A stretch of DNA of 64,000 bases, taken from positions 248,001 to 312,000 of the forward strand of contig NZ_JAGGKP010000002.1 of assembly GCF_017873765.1 (NCBI RefSeq). The letters run 5' to 3'. Origin of the DNA: Paenibacillus sediminis. GTDB lineage: Bacteria > Bacillota > Bacilli > Paenibacillales > Paenibacillaceae. Shown here piece by piece: positions 52,668 through 61,729 of this stretch. The notes under the pieces were generated by a model. It was not told the DNA's origin and searched no databases. It saw only the letters and a list, made by a program, of their open reading frames with translations. A program made the translations under genes and the position numbers. The first letter of the stretch is position 1, and every line of letters starts with the position of its first letter.

Positions 52668-53027
52668 TTATTTATTTAATATATTATCCTCTAGAACCGC
52701 GTATTTATCGCCGTATTCTCTAATGATATGATTTTCTCCCCAAGCACATAGGGCGTCTAATATCGATTTCAAGCTCCATCCATATTCGCTGAGCTCATAC
52801 TCTACTTTTGGCGGTACTTGATTGTAGCTAATCCGATTTACAATGCCATCCTGTTCTAATTCTCTTAACTGCTGTGTTAGCATTTTTTGCGTAATATTAG
52901 GCATGACACGCTTTAGATCGCTCGTACGCATCTTCCCATGCGTTAAATGACATAGAATGACGCATTTCCATTTGCCTCCGATCACTTCTAGAGTCGCCTC
53001 TACTGAAATGTTATATTTCTTGGCCAT
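52668..53027 (-). CDS. HxlR-family transcriptional regulator
   Basis: A 119-residue winged-helix regulator: IGGKWKCVILCHLTHGKMRT, ITQKMLTQQLRELEQDGIVN and VEYELSEYGWSLKSILDAL, the HxlR/DUF24 signature. Family members YodB, CatR and HypR sense quinones or electrophiles through Cys; here Cys 22 and 26 in WKCVILCHL are unusual positions, and the family's usual early Cys is absent. It is divergent from the MFS gene with three operators in between, so it probably represses both directions. Confidence 0.92.
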   Translation of the reverse strand: MAKKYNISVEATLEVIGGKWKCVILCHLTHGKMRTSDLKRVMPNITQKMLTQQLRELEQDGIVNRISYNQVPPKVEYELSEYGWSLKSILDALCAWGENHIIREYGDKYAVLEDNILNK

Positions 53028-53056
53028 AACGGATATCCCTCCGAAACGTGTTATAG

Positions 53057-53108
53057 GTACTTTTCAGTGCTTATGGTACTTTTCAGTACCTATAGTACTA
53101 AAAAGTAC
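53057..53108. promoter_or_regulatory. Three HxlR-type operators on a 19-bp period
   Basis: GTACT-N4-AGTAC palindromes begin at 53057 (one mismatch, AGTGC), 53076 and 53095. Spacing is exactly 19 bp, nearly two helical turns. YodB-type operators have the same TACT...AGTA form. Confidence 0.85.
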
Positions 53109-53185
53109 GTACTGTTCATTTGTGTTTGGATAATCCATAATAACATGTACCGGCCGGTGATTACCATACAATAGGAGTGGAAAGA

Positions 53186-54397
53186 ATGCTGTTGGATAAA
53201 AAAAGAAGTACTTTGGCGCTCCTTGCGTTAGCGGTAAGCTCCTTTGCTATTGGAACAACCGAATTTATCAGTGTGGGACTGCTCCCTCTAATCGCTGATG
53301 ACTTACAAATATCAGTCACAACAGCCGGACTCACGGTTACTTTATATGCTTTGGGGGTTACCTTTGGAGCCCCTATTCTAACATCACTCACTTCCAAAGT
53401 GTCACGCAAATCATTGCTACTATGGATTATGATCGTATTTATCGCAGGCAATAGCCTTGCCGCCGCTGCGCATGGGATTGCCTTACTATTGATTGCACGC
53501 GTCATTTCCGCGTTGTCACACGGTGTATTTATGTCGATTGCATCGACGATTGCAGCGGATCTCGTACCTGAGAACCGTAGGGCCAGCGCCATATCAATTA
53601 TGTTCTCAGGGCTTACCATAGCGACCGTTACAGGAGTTCCTCTAGGTACTTTCATGGGACAACAACTAAGTTGGCGAGCTGCGTTTATAGCTATTGCCCT
53701 AGTCGGTGTCTTGGCTTTTATCGCTAATATTTTGTTGGTACCTTCTAATTTGCGAAAAGGAACTACAACAGAGCTTCGTGATCATCTTCAGCTCGTTACG
53801 AATGGACGATTGCTGCTTGCATTTGCGATTACGGCACTGGGGTACGGCGGAACGTTTGTTGTATACACTTATTTATCTCCGCTTCTCCACGATATAACCG
53901 GATTTCAAGAAAAGACGGTAGCCGTTATTCTGCTTTTATACGGAATCGCAATTGCGATCGGCAATGTCATTGGAGGAAAAGCTGCCAACCGCAAACCGAT
54001 AACGGCTTTGCTCTTCATGTTTGCATTACAAGCCATTGTGCTCTTCCTGTTAACGTTCACCGCTCCGTATAAAGCAGCTGGCTTATTTACCATCTTCTTT
54101 ATGGGATTGTTAGCCTTCATGAACGTGCCAGGACTGCAAGTGTACGTCGTTATGCTCGCTGAACGCTTTGCACCGAAGGCAGTAGATGTAGCCTCAGCTC
54201 TCAACATTGCCGCATTTAATGCGGGCATTGCGCTTGGCGCATATTTGGGCGGCATCATTACCGACTCAATCGGTCTACGCCAGACACCATGGGTCGGTGC
54301 ATTAATGGTTCTGGGAGCCGTCATTTTGGCAGCTTGGAGTCGTGCTCTGGAAAATAAAGACGAAGCCGCCCGCAATACCAAACATGTATATCAATAA
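53186..54397 (+). CDS. MFS drug exporter (DHA1 family, AraJ/YdhP-like)
   Basis: A 403-residue, twelve-helix major facilitator. The text FAIGTTEFISVGLLPLIADD and the motif-C region SGLTIATVTGVPLGTFMGQQ identify the DHA1 drug:H+ antiporter group. ATG 53186 lies eight bases after AGGAG; the GTG at 53177 overlaps it. It is divergent from the HxlR gene and followed 23 bases later by an aldo/keto reductase, so the two form one operon under HxlR control. Confidence 0.92.
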   Translation: MLLDKKRSTLALLALAVSSFAIGTTEFISVGLLPLIADDLQISVTTAGLTVTLYALGVTFGAPILTSLTSKVSRKSLLLWIMIVFIAGNSLAAAAHGIALLLIARVISALSHGVFMSIASTIAADLVPENRRASAISIMFSGLTIATVTGVPLGTFMGQQLSWRAAFIAIALVGVLAFIANILLVPSNLRKGTTTELRDHLQLVTNGRLLLAFAITALGYGGTFVVYTYLSPLLHDITGFQEKTVAVILLLYGIAIAIGNVIGGKAANRKPITALLFMFALQAIVLFLLTFTAPYKAAGLFTIFFMGLLAFMNVPGLQVYVVMLAERFAPKAVDVASALNIAAFNAGIALGAYLGGIITDSIGLRQTPWVGALMVLGAVILAAWSRALENKDEAARNTKHVYQ

Positions 54398-54420
54398 TTC
54401 ACCACTGGGAGGGAATTTCG

Positions 54421-55266
54421 ATGACAGCAATAAATTTGCAAGATACTACCACGTTACACAATGGCGTTAAAATGCCTTGGTTTGGAATCGGTGTCTTTAA
54501 AGTAGAAGAAGGCTCTGAGCTCGTAAAGGCCGTAAAAGCAGCCATCAAACACGGTTATCGGAGTATCGATACTGCTGCTATTTACGAGAATGAGAAGAGC
54601 GTCGGACAAGCGATTCACGAAGCACTGACTGAAAATAAACTTTCTAGAGAAGACCTCTTCGTGACCTCGAAAGTATGGAATGCTGATCTTGGATACGAAT
54701 CCACACTCGCAGCCTATGAGACAAGCTTGAATAAGCTTGGCTTGGATTATCTCGATTTATACCTTATTCACTGGCCGGTAAAAGGTAAATATAAACAGGC
54801 TTGGAGAGCGCTGGAGACGTTATATAAAGAAGGCCGCGTAAAGGCAATTGGAGTAAGCAACTTCCAAATCCATCATCTTGAAGACGTCATGAAAGATGCC
54901 GAAATTAAACCGATGGTTAATCAAGTTGAGTACCATCCATATTTAACTCAAACCGAATTGCTCGCATTCTGTAAAGAACAAGGCATTCAAATGGAGGCTT
55001 GGTCCCCGCTTATGCAGGGCCAACTACTGGATAACCCAGTTCTCAAAGAAATTGCCGACAAACACGGTAAATCCGTTGCTCAAGTCATTCTTCGCTGGGA
55101 CTTGCAGCATGGTGTCGTAACAATCCCGAAATCGACTAAAGAGCATCGAATTATCGAAAATGCCTCTGTGTTTGACTTTGAATTAACAAATGAAGAGGTT
55201 GCCCGCATTGACGAATTGAATCAGAATCACCGTGTTGGTCCAGATCCAGACAATTTTGATTTCTAA
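54421..55266 (+). CDS. Aldo/keto reductase (AKR5, YvgN/YtbE-like)
   Basis: A 281-residue AKR of the short form. Catalytic residues are Asp and Tyr in SIDTAAIYENEKSVG, Lys in FVTSKVWNAD and His in YLIHWPV; the C-terminal VTIPKSTKEHRIIENASVF binds the NADPH phosphate. B. subtilis YvgN and YtbE reduce methylglyoxal and other aldehydes. It is co-transcribed with the MFS exporter, which supports an electrophile-detoxification role. Confidence 0.93.
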   Translation: MTAINLQDTTTLHNGVKMPWFGIGVFKVEEGSELVKAVKAAIKHGYRSIDTAAIYENEKSVGQAIHEALTENKLSREDLFVTSKVWNADLGYESTLAAYETSLNKLGLDYLDLYLIHWPVKGKYKQAWRALETLYKEGRVKAIGVSNFQIHHLEDVMKDAEIKPMVNQVEYHPYLTQTELLAFCKEQGIQMEAWSPLMQGQLLDNPVLKEIADKHGKSVAQVILRWDLQHGVVTIPKSTKEHRIIENASVFDFELTNEEVARIDELNQNHRVGPDPDNFDF

Positions 55267-55280
55267 ATAGAAGTGATGTG

Positions 55281-55336
55281 AAACAAGGCGCCATTCCTTT
55301 TAGCTCATGAAAGGGATCGGCGCCTTGTTTTTTTTT
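55281..55336 (+). terminator. Intrinsic terminator of the MFS-AKR operon
   Basis: AAACAAGGCGCC and GGCGCCTTGTTT arms with an inner CCTTT/AAAGG pair, then a long T-run. Confidence 0.95.
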
Positions 55337-55425
55337 GCATACATACATAATTCAACGTAGGCAAACACCCTATTCATTCTTCCTGAATATGATGGGTTAG
55401 AGCATTGTGAAAAGGAGTGTGTTCT

Positions 55426-56535
55426 ATGATCGGAAAAGACCGTCACTATTTTGCACGCGGCAATACCGCGCGCGGCGTTCACTTTCTATATGATTCGGCA
55501 TTTCAAGGATTGAACAAACTATTCTTACTCGAAGGATTCCCAGGAACCGGAAAATCAACCATGATGAGCCGTTTAGCGGATGAAATGCTGGGTCAAGGGT
55601 GTAACGTCAATCTGTTCCATTCCCCCATAAACCCCGATGAGATTGATGCTGTCATCAATACCGATCTGAACATCGGTATTGCCGATGGGCAATATTGCGA
55701 GGGCTTATCGTCCCTGAGCGATGTAGAGATCGTCCGTATTGATTTGGGTGGAGCGGTCGATATGAATCAATTGTCCGAAAATACTCAGAAGGAGCTTGAA
55801 GCTTTACACAGCTTGCTTGTAGAGTCTTATTCGAAAGCCTACGACACATTTGCCACAGCACTGCGAATCCATGATGAATGGGAGAGCATATACATCGACC
55901 AAATGGATTTCCATGAAGCGAACCAAGTCGGTCAGGAGCTTATCAATTCTTTGTTCGGCAACTATACGCTGGATAAAGAATCCATTGTTCGCCACCTCTT
56001 TTTCGGAGCTGCCACACCAAGAGGAGCCGTTGACCATATCCAGACGCTGACGGCAGACCTCGAGAAGCGGATCTTCATCAAAGGCCGTCCCGGTTCCGGC
56101 AAATCAACCATGCTCAAACGGATCGCCGCCACTGCCGAGGCAAGAGGTTTTGACGTTCAAGTCTTCCACTGCGGCTTCGACCCAAACAGCCTTGACATGC
56201 TGATCTTTCCAGAGCTTAGCCTCGCTATCTTCGACAGCACTGCGCCTCATGAATATTTCCCGAACAGAACCGGCGACCACATCGTCGATATGTATGAGCT
56301 CGCTGTACAGCCGGGAACCGATGAGCGGTTTGCCTCTGATATCCTGCATATTCAGCAAAGATATTCACAGAAAATGAAAGAAGCCACTTCATACTTAGGC
56401 GAAGCACAAGAGATTGATTCCCGCATTAAATCACATTACATGGCCATTACAGATTTCACCTTTGTCAATCATTTGTATAGAGAGCTGCAAAGTGAACTCA
56501 ATCATTTAATAACCCACACTCGGCAAGAAGCTTAA
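55426..56535 (+). CDS. Duplicated P-loop ATPase-like protein (PRK06851 type)
   Basis: A 369-residue soluble protein made of two homologous P-loop halves. The first Walker A is LLEGFPGTGKSTMMSRLADE near residue 35, the second IFIKGRPGSGKSTMLKRIAA near 200; each is followed by a similar strand (VNLFHSPINPDEIDAVI; VQVFHCGFDPNSLDMLI). From memory this is the uncharacterised PRK06851 family of Firmicutes. Function is unknown; the fold suggests nucleotide or kinase-like activity. ATG 55426 lies eight bases after AAAGGAG. Single gene with terminators on both sides. Confidence 0.85.
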   Translation: MIGKDRHYFARGNTARGVHFLYDSAFQGLNKLFLLEGFPGTGKSTMMSRLADEMLGQGCNVNLFHSPINPDEIDAVINTDLNIGIADGQYCEGLSSLSDVEIVRIDLGGAVDMNQLSENTQKELEALHSLLVESYSKAYDTFATALRIHDEWESIYIDQMDFHEANQVGQELINSLFGNYTLDKESIVRHLFFGAATPRGAVDHIQTLTADLEKRIFIKGRPGSGKSTMLKRIAATAEARGFDVQVFHCGFDPNSLDMLIFPELSLAIFDSTAPHEYFPNRTGDHIVDMYELAVQPGTDERFASDILHIQQRYSQKMKEATSYLGEAQEIDSRIKSHYMAITDFTFVNHLYRELQSELNHLITHTRQEA

Positions 56536-56552
56536 CCTCCCGGGTGACCGCA

Positions 56553-56590
56553 AATAAGGACTTCTGCAGTATTCTTGCAGAAGTCCTTAT
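56553..56590. terminator. Bidirectional terminator between convergent genes
   Basis: AATAAGGACTTCTGC and GCAGAAGTCCTTAT form a 14-bp stem. Confidence 0.92.
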
Positions 56591-56610
56591 CATTAAACAC
56601 GCGTCTTTCT

Positions 56611-57906
56611 TCACTCAAGATCTGCTTTCTTTTGATCATTCGGTGGAATCCTGAGAAACATTGAGATCACGAAGGATACCATCAGCAGACTGAAAGGCAC
56701 GGCACTGACCAAAATTTTAAAAGTCGCTTCTGGGTTAGGTCCAGGATTGGTGCCGCTGACATAGCCGAACAGCATGCCGACAATCCAAAAGGAAAGCGCC
56801 GAAATGAGTCCGCTGGAACGGGTAATAAACCCGGCGACGGCCGTATATATCCCTTCCCTTCTGCGTCCAGTTTTTAAAGTATCACGGTCGATAATTTGTC
56901 CGCTAATTACGGCAGGTGTAACAAGAAAACCTGAAAGTCCGAAACCTGCAATCGCACCCGCTGCAATACCGCTGCCAAGATCTTTGGCAAACCATAACGG
57001 AATAACCGAAAGCCCATAGAAGGCGAGAGCAAGACGCCATCCCTTTACCCCTCCAAGCTTGCGGACAACCCAATACCACACTGCCACAAGCGGAATAACG
57101 GAAACAAAAATGGATGCAAGAAGAATAGATACCTGTGATTCGGGCACTTTCAAAACGTACTTGGCATAGAAAGGAATGATAGAACCGAGAAGTCCGTTTA
57201 CTGTTTGGGCGAATGAATTGGCAATATTAAATATCCAAAACTCCTTGTTTTTAAGCGTTTCGCGGAATGCCTCCATAAATTTAAGAGGCGCTTCCTGATG
57301 AATGTCCTCCTTTTCCCTTACATACAACATGCAAATCGACATAAACAAAGCGAAAGCGAGACCGAACAACAAGGCCATATTACGGAACCCATACGCGGTA
57401 AATAGGATAGGCGTCAATGCGGAAGCAATGAGGAGAGCAATAATTTGAAAAACTTGTTGTATCGCCGAAGCTTTGGCACGAGGCCTGTCACCCCTGAACA
57501 GCTCTGGAAACAAGGCACCGTAATTTACCCACAGCACAGTAGATACCGTTTCATACAGCATTAACGCAATAAGAAACCATGTAAATAGTTGCATACCTTC
57601 TATTCCTTCAGGAACAGCGAACACCATCACGAAACTGCAAATAAATAACGGCATGGCAGCAATAATCCATGGCCTGCGCCTTCCAAAGCGGGTTCTTGTC
57701 ATGTCCGAGAGATAGCCAAATATCGGTTGATCGAGCGCATCCCATATTAAATAAATGGTTCGAGCTAAGGTAGCAAGACCGACGGCTAGACCAAGCTTCT
57801 CTACGTAATAATAACTGTAATAACTACTAAAGGCCTGCACAGGGATCATCATGGCCAGCATACCCATGGCATATCCTACTGGTGAATTCAAATGCTTTTC
57901 TCTCAT
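56611..57906 (-). CDS. Glycoside-pentoside-hexuronide (GPH) family cation symporter
   Basis: A 431-residue MFS-type carrier of the GPH group (MelB, XynB/YnaJ relatives). The N-terminal VGYAMGMLAMMIPVQAFSSY, IYLIWDALDQPIFGYLSDMT and TRFGRRRPWI loop are characteristic; most members carry sugars or glycosides with H+ or Na+. No glycosidase gene is adjacent, so the substrate is open. A TGGAGGAG ribosome binding site precedes the ATG. Confidence 0.9.
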   Translation of the reverse strand: MREKHLNSPVGYAMGMLAMMIPVQAFSSYYSYYYVEKLGLAVGLATLARTIYLIWDALDQPIFGYLSDMTRTRFGRRRPWIIAAMPLFICSFVMVFAVPEGIEGMQLFTWFLIALMLYETVSTVLWVNYGALFPELFRGDRPRAKASAIQQVFQIIALLIASALTPILFTAYGFRNMALLFGLAFALFMSICMLYVREKEDIHQEAPLKFMEAFRETLKNKEFWIFNIANSFAQTVNGLLGSIIPFYAKYVLKVPESQVSILLASIFVSVIPLVAVWYWVVRKLGGVKGWRLALAFYGLSVIPLWFAKDLGSGIAAGAIAGFGLSGFLVTPAVISGQIIDRDTLKTGRRREGIYTAVAGFITRSSGLISALSFWIVGMLFGYVSGTNPGPNPEATFKILVSAVPFSLLMVSFVISMFLRIPPNDQKKADLE

Positions 57907-57994
57907 TGATCATTCTCCTCCACATGGCAGAGCTTTCTATCAATATATGCATTTGAACATTCATCCAAGTACTCTGATACCAAGAACCCCTTGC

Positions 57995-58570
57995 TCAGAA
58001 TTCGTAGCCCCTAACCTTCGAGAAAATATTGATATTCGCCAATTCGCCTGTTTCTTCTCGGCTGATACTTCGCAGCACCCCTTCCAGCGTATACCCTGCT
58101 CGTTTGGCGACCCTGGTGCTGGATATGTTACGGCTGTTGCAGCGTATTTCGATCCGGTTCGCTTCTAAATGAGTGATTGCAAAATTCGTAATCCCGTTCA
58201 CTGCTTCTGTCATATAGCCCTGACCCGATCTGGATGTTCTAACCCAATATCCAATTTCAAAATGACGTATATCCCAATTAATGCGATGAAGTCCGCTGCT
58301 TCCTACAAACTCCCCTGTATGCTTATCAAATAAATGCAAAACGAGATCCGTCCGTGCTAAGAAATCAAGTCTCGCTTTCCTTACATAGGCTTCCGACTCA
58401 TCCACTGAAGGTACCGTTCTTGCAAACGGCAACCAAGGACGCAGTTCATCTACACTTTCCCGAATGGCTTCATTAATGATCGCTCCGTCTCCCCACTGCG
58501 GGGCACGAATGATTAGACGATTCGTCTCAAACTCCTCGGGAAATGATATTAAAATCGGATTAATGCTCAT
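57995..58570 (-). CDS. GNAT-family acetyltransferase (RimJ/RimL-like)
   Basis: A 191-residue acetyltransferase with FETNRLIIRAPQWGDGAIIN at the N-terminus, IGYWVRTSRSGQGYMTEAVN as the acetyl-CoA loop and IRCNSRNISSTRVAKRAGYT at the C-terminus. This is the ribosomal-protein N-acetyltransferase group, most of which have other or unknown substrates. GGAGGGG precedes the ATG. Single gene. Confidence 0.9.
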   Translation of the reverse strand: MSINPILISFPEEFETNRLIIRAPQWGDGAIINEAIRESVDELRPWLPFARTVPSVDESEAYVRKARLDFLARTDLVLHLFDKHTGEFVGSSGLHRINWDIRHFEIGYWVRTSRSGQGYMTEAVNGITNFAITHLEANRIEIRCNSRNISSTRVAKRAGYTLEGVLRSISREETGELANINIFSKVRGYEF

Positions 58571-58652
58571 ACTCTGCCCCTCCTATATGTCCATATATTT
58601 CCAATATGCTATCATAAATAAAACTGCTAACTCAAGTAACTGTTATCAAATT

Positions 58653-58686
58653 AAAAAGGCGTACCCATATACATGGATACGCCTTT
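58653..58686 (-). terminator. Intrinsic terminator of rlmN
   Basis: Reverse strand AAAGGCGTA-CCATG...CATGG-TACGCCTTTTT. Confidence 0.92.
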
Positions 58687-58704
58687 AACCTATCAAAGGG
58701 TTAT

Positions 58705-59769
58705 TTATTGTGCTTTTTTGATTTGTTTGCTTCGCAGCTGTCCGCAGGCAGCATCGATATCGGTTCCGTGCTCCAGACGAACGCTGACGCTAACGTCTTG
58801 TTTTTTGAGCGTGTCATAGAACGCCAGGATCGAAGCCTGCTCGCTTCTCTGATATTGACTATGTTCATCGACAGGATTGTATGGAATCAAGTTCACATTT
58901 ACGAGATCGCGTCTCGTACCGATCAGCTCAGCAAGCTCCAGTGCATGCTCCTTACGGTCATTGACATCCTTCAGAAGGATATATTCGAGTGTAATCCGGC
59001 GATTTGTTTTGTTCAAATAGTAATCGATCGCTGGCATTAATTTCTCAAGCGGAATGGCACGGTTGATTTTCATGATCCGTGTTCGAAGCTCGTTGTTTGG
59101 CGCATGCAAGGAGATCGCCAGGTTCACTCCTAAATCGGAATCCGCGAATTCAACAATTTTGTCAGCAAGACCGCTTGTCGATACGGTAATATGTCTTGGA
59201 CCAATAGCCAATCCTTTATGATCTTTAACAACCCGTATGAAGTTTGCCATATTCTCAAAATTATCAAACGGCTCGCCAATACCCATCACAACAATATGAC
59301 TTACTCTTTCACCTTTGCCCGCTTTGTCTAGATGGAGCTGAACCTTCATGATTTGCTCCACAATTTCGCCGCTTAATAAATCACGACTCTTCTTCAGCAG
59401 CCCGCTCGCACAAAAACTGCATCCGATGTTGCATCCTACTTGGGTAGTAACACAAACCGACAAACCGAATTTATGGCGCATTAATACGGTCTCGATCAGA
59501 TTGCCATCCTGCAGCTTGAACAGAAACTTAATCGTTCCATCCACGGATTCTTGTTTAACATATTCGCTCATCGTTTCGATCGCAAAGTGATCGGAAAGCA
59601 ATTGAACGCAATCCTGATTGACATCGGTCATCTCCGGGAAGCCCGCTACCCGCTTCCGATAAAGGTAGTCCCAGACCTGTGCGGCCCGTGACTTTTTATG
59701 ACCGCGTTCCTCAAGCCACGCCGCCAGTTGGTCAAGTGTTAGTCCATATATAGAAGCTTTATTATTCAT
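58705..59769 (-). CDS. rlmN: 23S rRNA (adenine2503-C2)-methyltransferase
   Basis: RlmN is a radical-SAM enzyme that methylates A2503 of 23S rRNA and A37 of some tRNAs. The 354-residue protein shows the N-terminal recognition domain ([20 protein letters not shown]), the cluster motif [15 protein letters not shown] with CxxxCxx[14 protein letters not shown], and the C-terminal methyl-carrying Cys in [11 protein letters not shown]. Both mechanistic Cys are present. AGAGGA precedes the ATG; a terminator follows. Confidence 0.96.
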   Translation of the reverse strand: MNNKASIYGLTLDQLAAWLEERGHKKSRAAQVWDYLYRKRVAGFPEMTDVNQDCVQLLSDHFAIETMSEYVKQESVDGTIKFLFKLQDGNLIETVLMRHKFGLSVCVTTQVGCNIGCSFCASGLLKKSRDLLSGEIVEQIMKVQLHLDKAGKGERVSHIVVMGIGEPFDNFENMANFIRVVKDHKGLAIGPRHITVSTSGLADKIVEFADSDLGVNLAISLHAPNNELRTRIMKINRAIPLEKLMPAIDYYLNKTNRRITLEYILLKDVNDRKEHALELAELIGTRRDLVNVNLIPYNPVDEHSQYQRSEQASILAFYDTLKKQDVSVSVRLEHGTDIDAACGQLRSKQIKKAQ

Positions 59770-60064
59770 TCGTAGTCCTCTTCCTATTCTGCTTAAATCT
59801 TAAGCTTACAATCTGGTTATTATTTTCCCAAAATTCGTGTCTGAAAACAAGTGGAGTTAATCGTTAATTCTCTTACATTACAATATTGCATCATTGCCCT
59901 GGGTAAAATTCCCTTAATATCCTTCGACATAAATTTACACTATTCTATTGAATTCGACAAAAAAATCTGTTAATTTAATAGGAATATTATTTTAAATTAA
60001 AAACGTTTTAAATCTTTAAAAAAATTACAAAACTCGCACAATAAAACTTCATAGGAGGTTCTTT
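59770..60064. other. AT-rich intergenic region between divergent rlmN and the POT transporter
   Basis: No gene. It is strongly AT-rich with A and T tracts; TCGACA near 59957 and TAATAG 17 bases on could be a weak promoter for the POT gene. I saw no riboswitch or clear palindrome. Confidence 0.4.
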
Positions 60065-61561
60065 ATGCAAACAAATGTAAACAGACAAAACATTGTGGAC
60101 AGTGTCCCGCAAAAAGGTTTTTTTGGACATCCTAAAGGATTATTCACCCTTTTCTTCACTGAGTTTTGGGAGCGTTTTTCTTATTATGGGATGAGAGCAA
60201 TTCTTGTTTTTTACATGTACTATGAAGTTTCAAAAGGCGGACTGGGCCTGGATCAAAATACCGCTCTTGCCATTATGTCTATCTATGGATCATTAGTATA
60301 TATGTCCGGCATTATTGGCGGCTGGTTAGCTGATAGAATATTCGGAACTTCAAAAGCGATATTTTACGGTGGAATATTAATTATGTTCGGCCATCTCGCT
60401 CTAGCTATTCCTGGCAGCGTCACTCTGTTCTTTGTTTCTATGATATTGATCGTGCTTGGTACAGGCCTCCTGAAACCTAACGTTTCCAGCATCGTAGGTG
60501 AAATTTACAGCGAAGAGGACCGCCGCCGCGATTCAGGATTCAGCATTTTCTATATGGGGATTAACCTTGGCGGATTCCTCTCTCCATTAGTTGTAGGTAC
60601 GATTCAAACCAAATTTAATTTCCACTATGGATTTGGTGTTGCCGCAATCGGTATGTTCTTAGGATTAGCTGTTTATGTTATTACGAAGAAAAAAAATCTT
60701 GGCATTGCCGGCACGTACGTTGCAAATCCTCTAAAACCAGATGAAAAGAAAAAAGTATTCACGATGATTGGTTTAGGTATTGCTGTTATCGCTGTATTAA
60801 TCGCGGTTACGATTCCAGCGGGTGTGCTTACATTTAACAGTTTTATTGATCTTGTAGGTTTTCTCGGAATTATCATTCCAACCCTCTACTTCGTTGTCAT
60901 GTATCGCAGCCGTAAAACTACCGAAGTAGAACGTTCACGAATCATTGCTTATATCCCGTTGTTTATCGCTTCTGTTATGTTCTGGGCGATCGAAGAGCAA
61001 GGATCAACCATCCTGGCTAGTTATGCCGATCAACGTACACAATTAGACTTTGCAGGAATTCATATTTCGCCAGCATGGTTCCAATCGCTCAACCCGTTAT
61101 TTATTATTGTGTGTGCTCCGATCATTGCCTGGGTATGGGTAAAACTAGGAAATCGTCAGCCGTCCGTTCCGCAAAAATTCTCTTTAGGATTATTGTTTGC
61201 CGGCTTATCATTTATTGTTATTCTTCTGCCAGCATACTTGGGCGGAGAACATTCACTTGTAAACCCGTTATGGCTTGTGCTTAGTTATTTCATCGTCGTC
61301 ATTGGAGAATTATGCTTATCTCCTGTAGGACTCTCAGCGACTACCAAGCTGGCGCCTGCTGCTTTCTCCGCGCAAACGATGAGTCTATGGTTCTTATCTA
61401 GCGCTGCAGCTCAAGCACTCAATGCGCAAATTGTGAAGTTCTATACGCCTGAGACCGAAATGGCTTACTTCGGAATCATTGGAGGAGCATCCATCATTCT
61501 TAGTTTGATTCTCTTCGCAATATCTCCTAAAATTCAACACCTTATGAAGGGCATCAATTAA
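60065..61561 (+). CDS. Proton-dependent oligopeptide transporter (POT/PTR2 family)
   Basis: A 498-residue, about fourteen-helix peptide:H+ symporter. The diagnostic N-terminal TEFWERFSYYGMRAILVFYM, the GGWLADRIFGTSKAIFYGG loop, GTGLLKPNVSSIVGEIYSEE and FSIFYMGINLGGFLSPLVVG are all present. It resembles DtpT of Lactococcus. An ideal AGGAGG lies seven bases before the ATG. Single gene with its own terminator. Confidence 0.95.
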   Translation: MQTNVNRQNIVDSVPQKGFFGHPKGLFTLFFTEFWERFSYYGMRAILVFYMYYEVSKGGLGLDQNTALAIMSIYGSLVYMSGIIGGWLADRIFGTSKAIFYGGILIMFGHLALAIPGSVTLFFVSMILIVLGTGLLKPNVSSIVGEIYSEEDRRRDSGFSIFYMGINLGGFLSPLVVGTIQTKFNFHYGFGVAAIGMFLGLAVYVITKKKNLGIAGTYVANPLKPDEKKKVFTMIGLGIAVIAVLIAVTIPAGVLTFNSFIDLVGFLGIIIPTLYFVVMYRSRKTTEVERSRIIAYIPLFIASVMFWAIEEQGSTILASYADQRTQLDFAGIHISPAWFQSLNPLFIIVCAPIIAWVWVKLGNRQPSVPQKFSLGLLFAGLSFIVILLPAYLGGEHSLVNPLWLVLSYFIVVIGELCLSPVGLSATTKLAPAAFSAQTMSLWFLSSAAAQALNAQIVKFYTPETEMAYFGIIGGASIILSLILFAISPKIQHLMKGIN

Positions 61562-61592
61562 TAATATATAGTGCGCAACGTTAACTCTTTCT

Positions 61593-61638
61593 ATCCTATG
61601 AAATCCTAAATTTAAGGACTTTCATAGGATATTTTTTT
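61593..61638 (+). terminator. Intrinsic terminator of the POT transporter gene
   Basis: ATCCTATGAAATCCT pairs with AGGACTTTCATAGGAT, then a T-run. Confidence 0.92.
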
Positions 61639-61729
61639 ATTTCATTTTTCTCAAATAAAGACGATAATTAAACAGAAAAGAAATATTTGGAATTAAACCC
61701 TTAGTTTGAAAAATGAGGAGAGTTAACGC

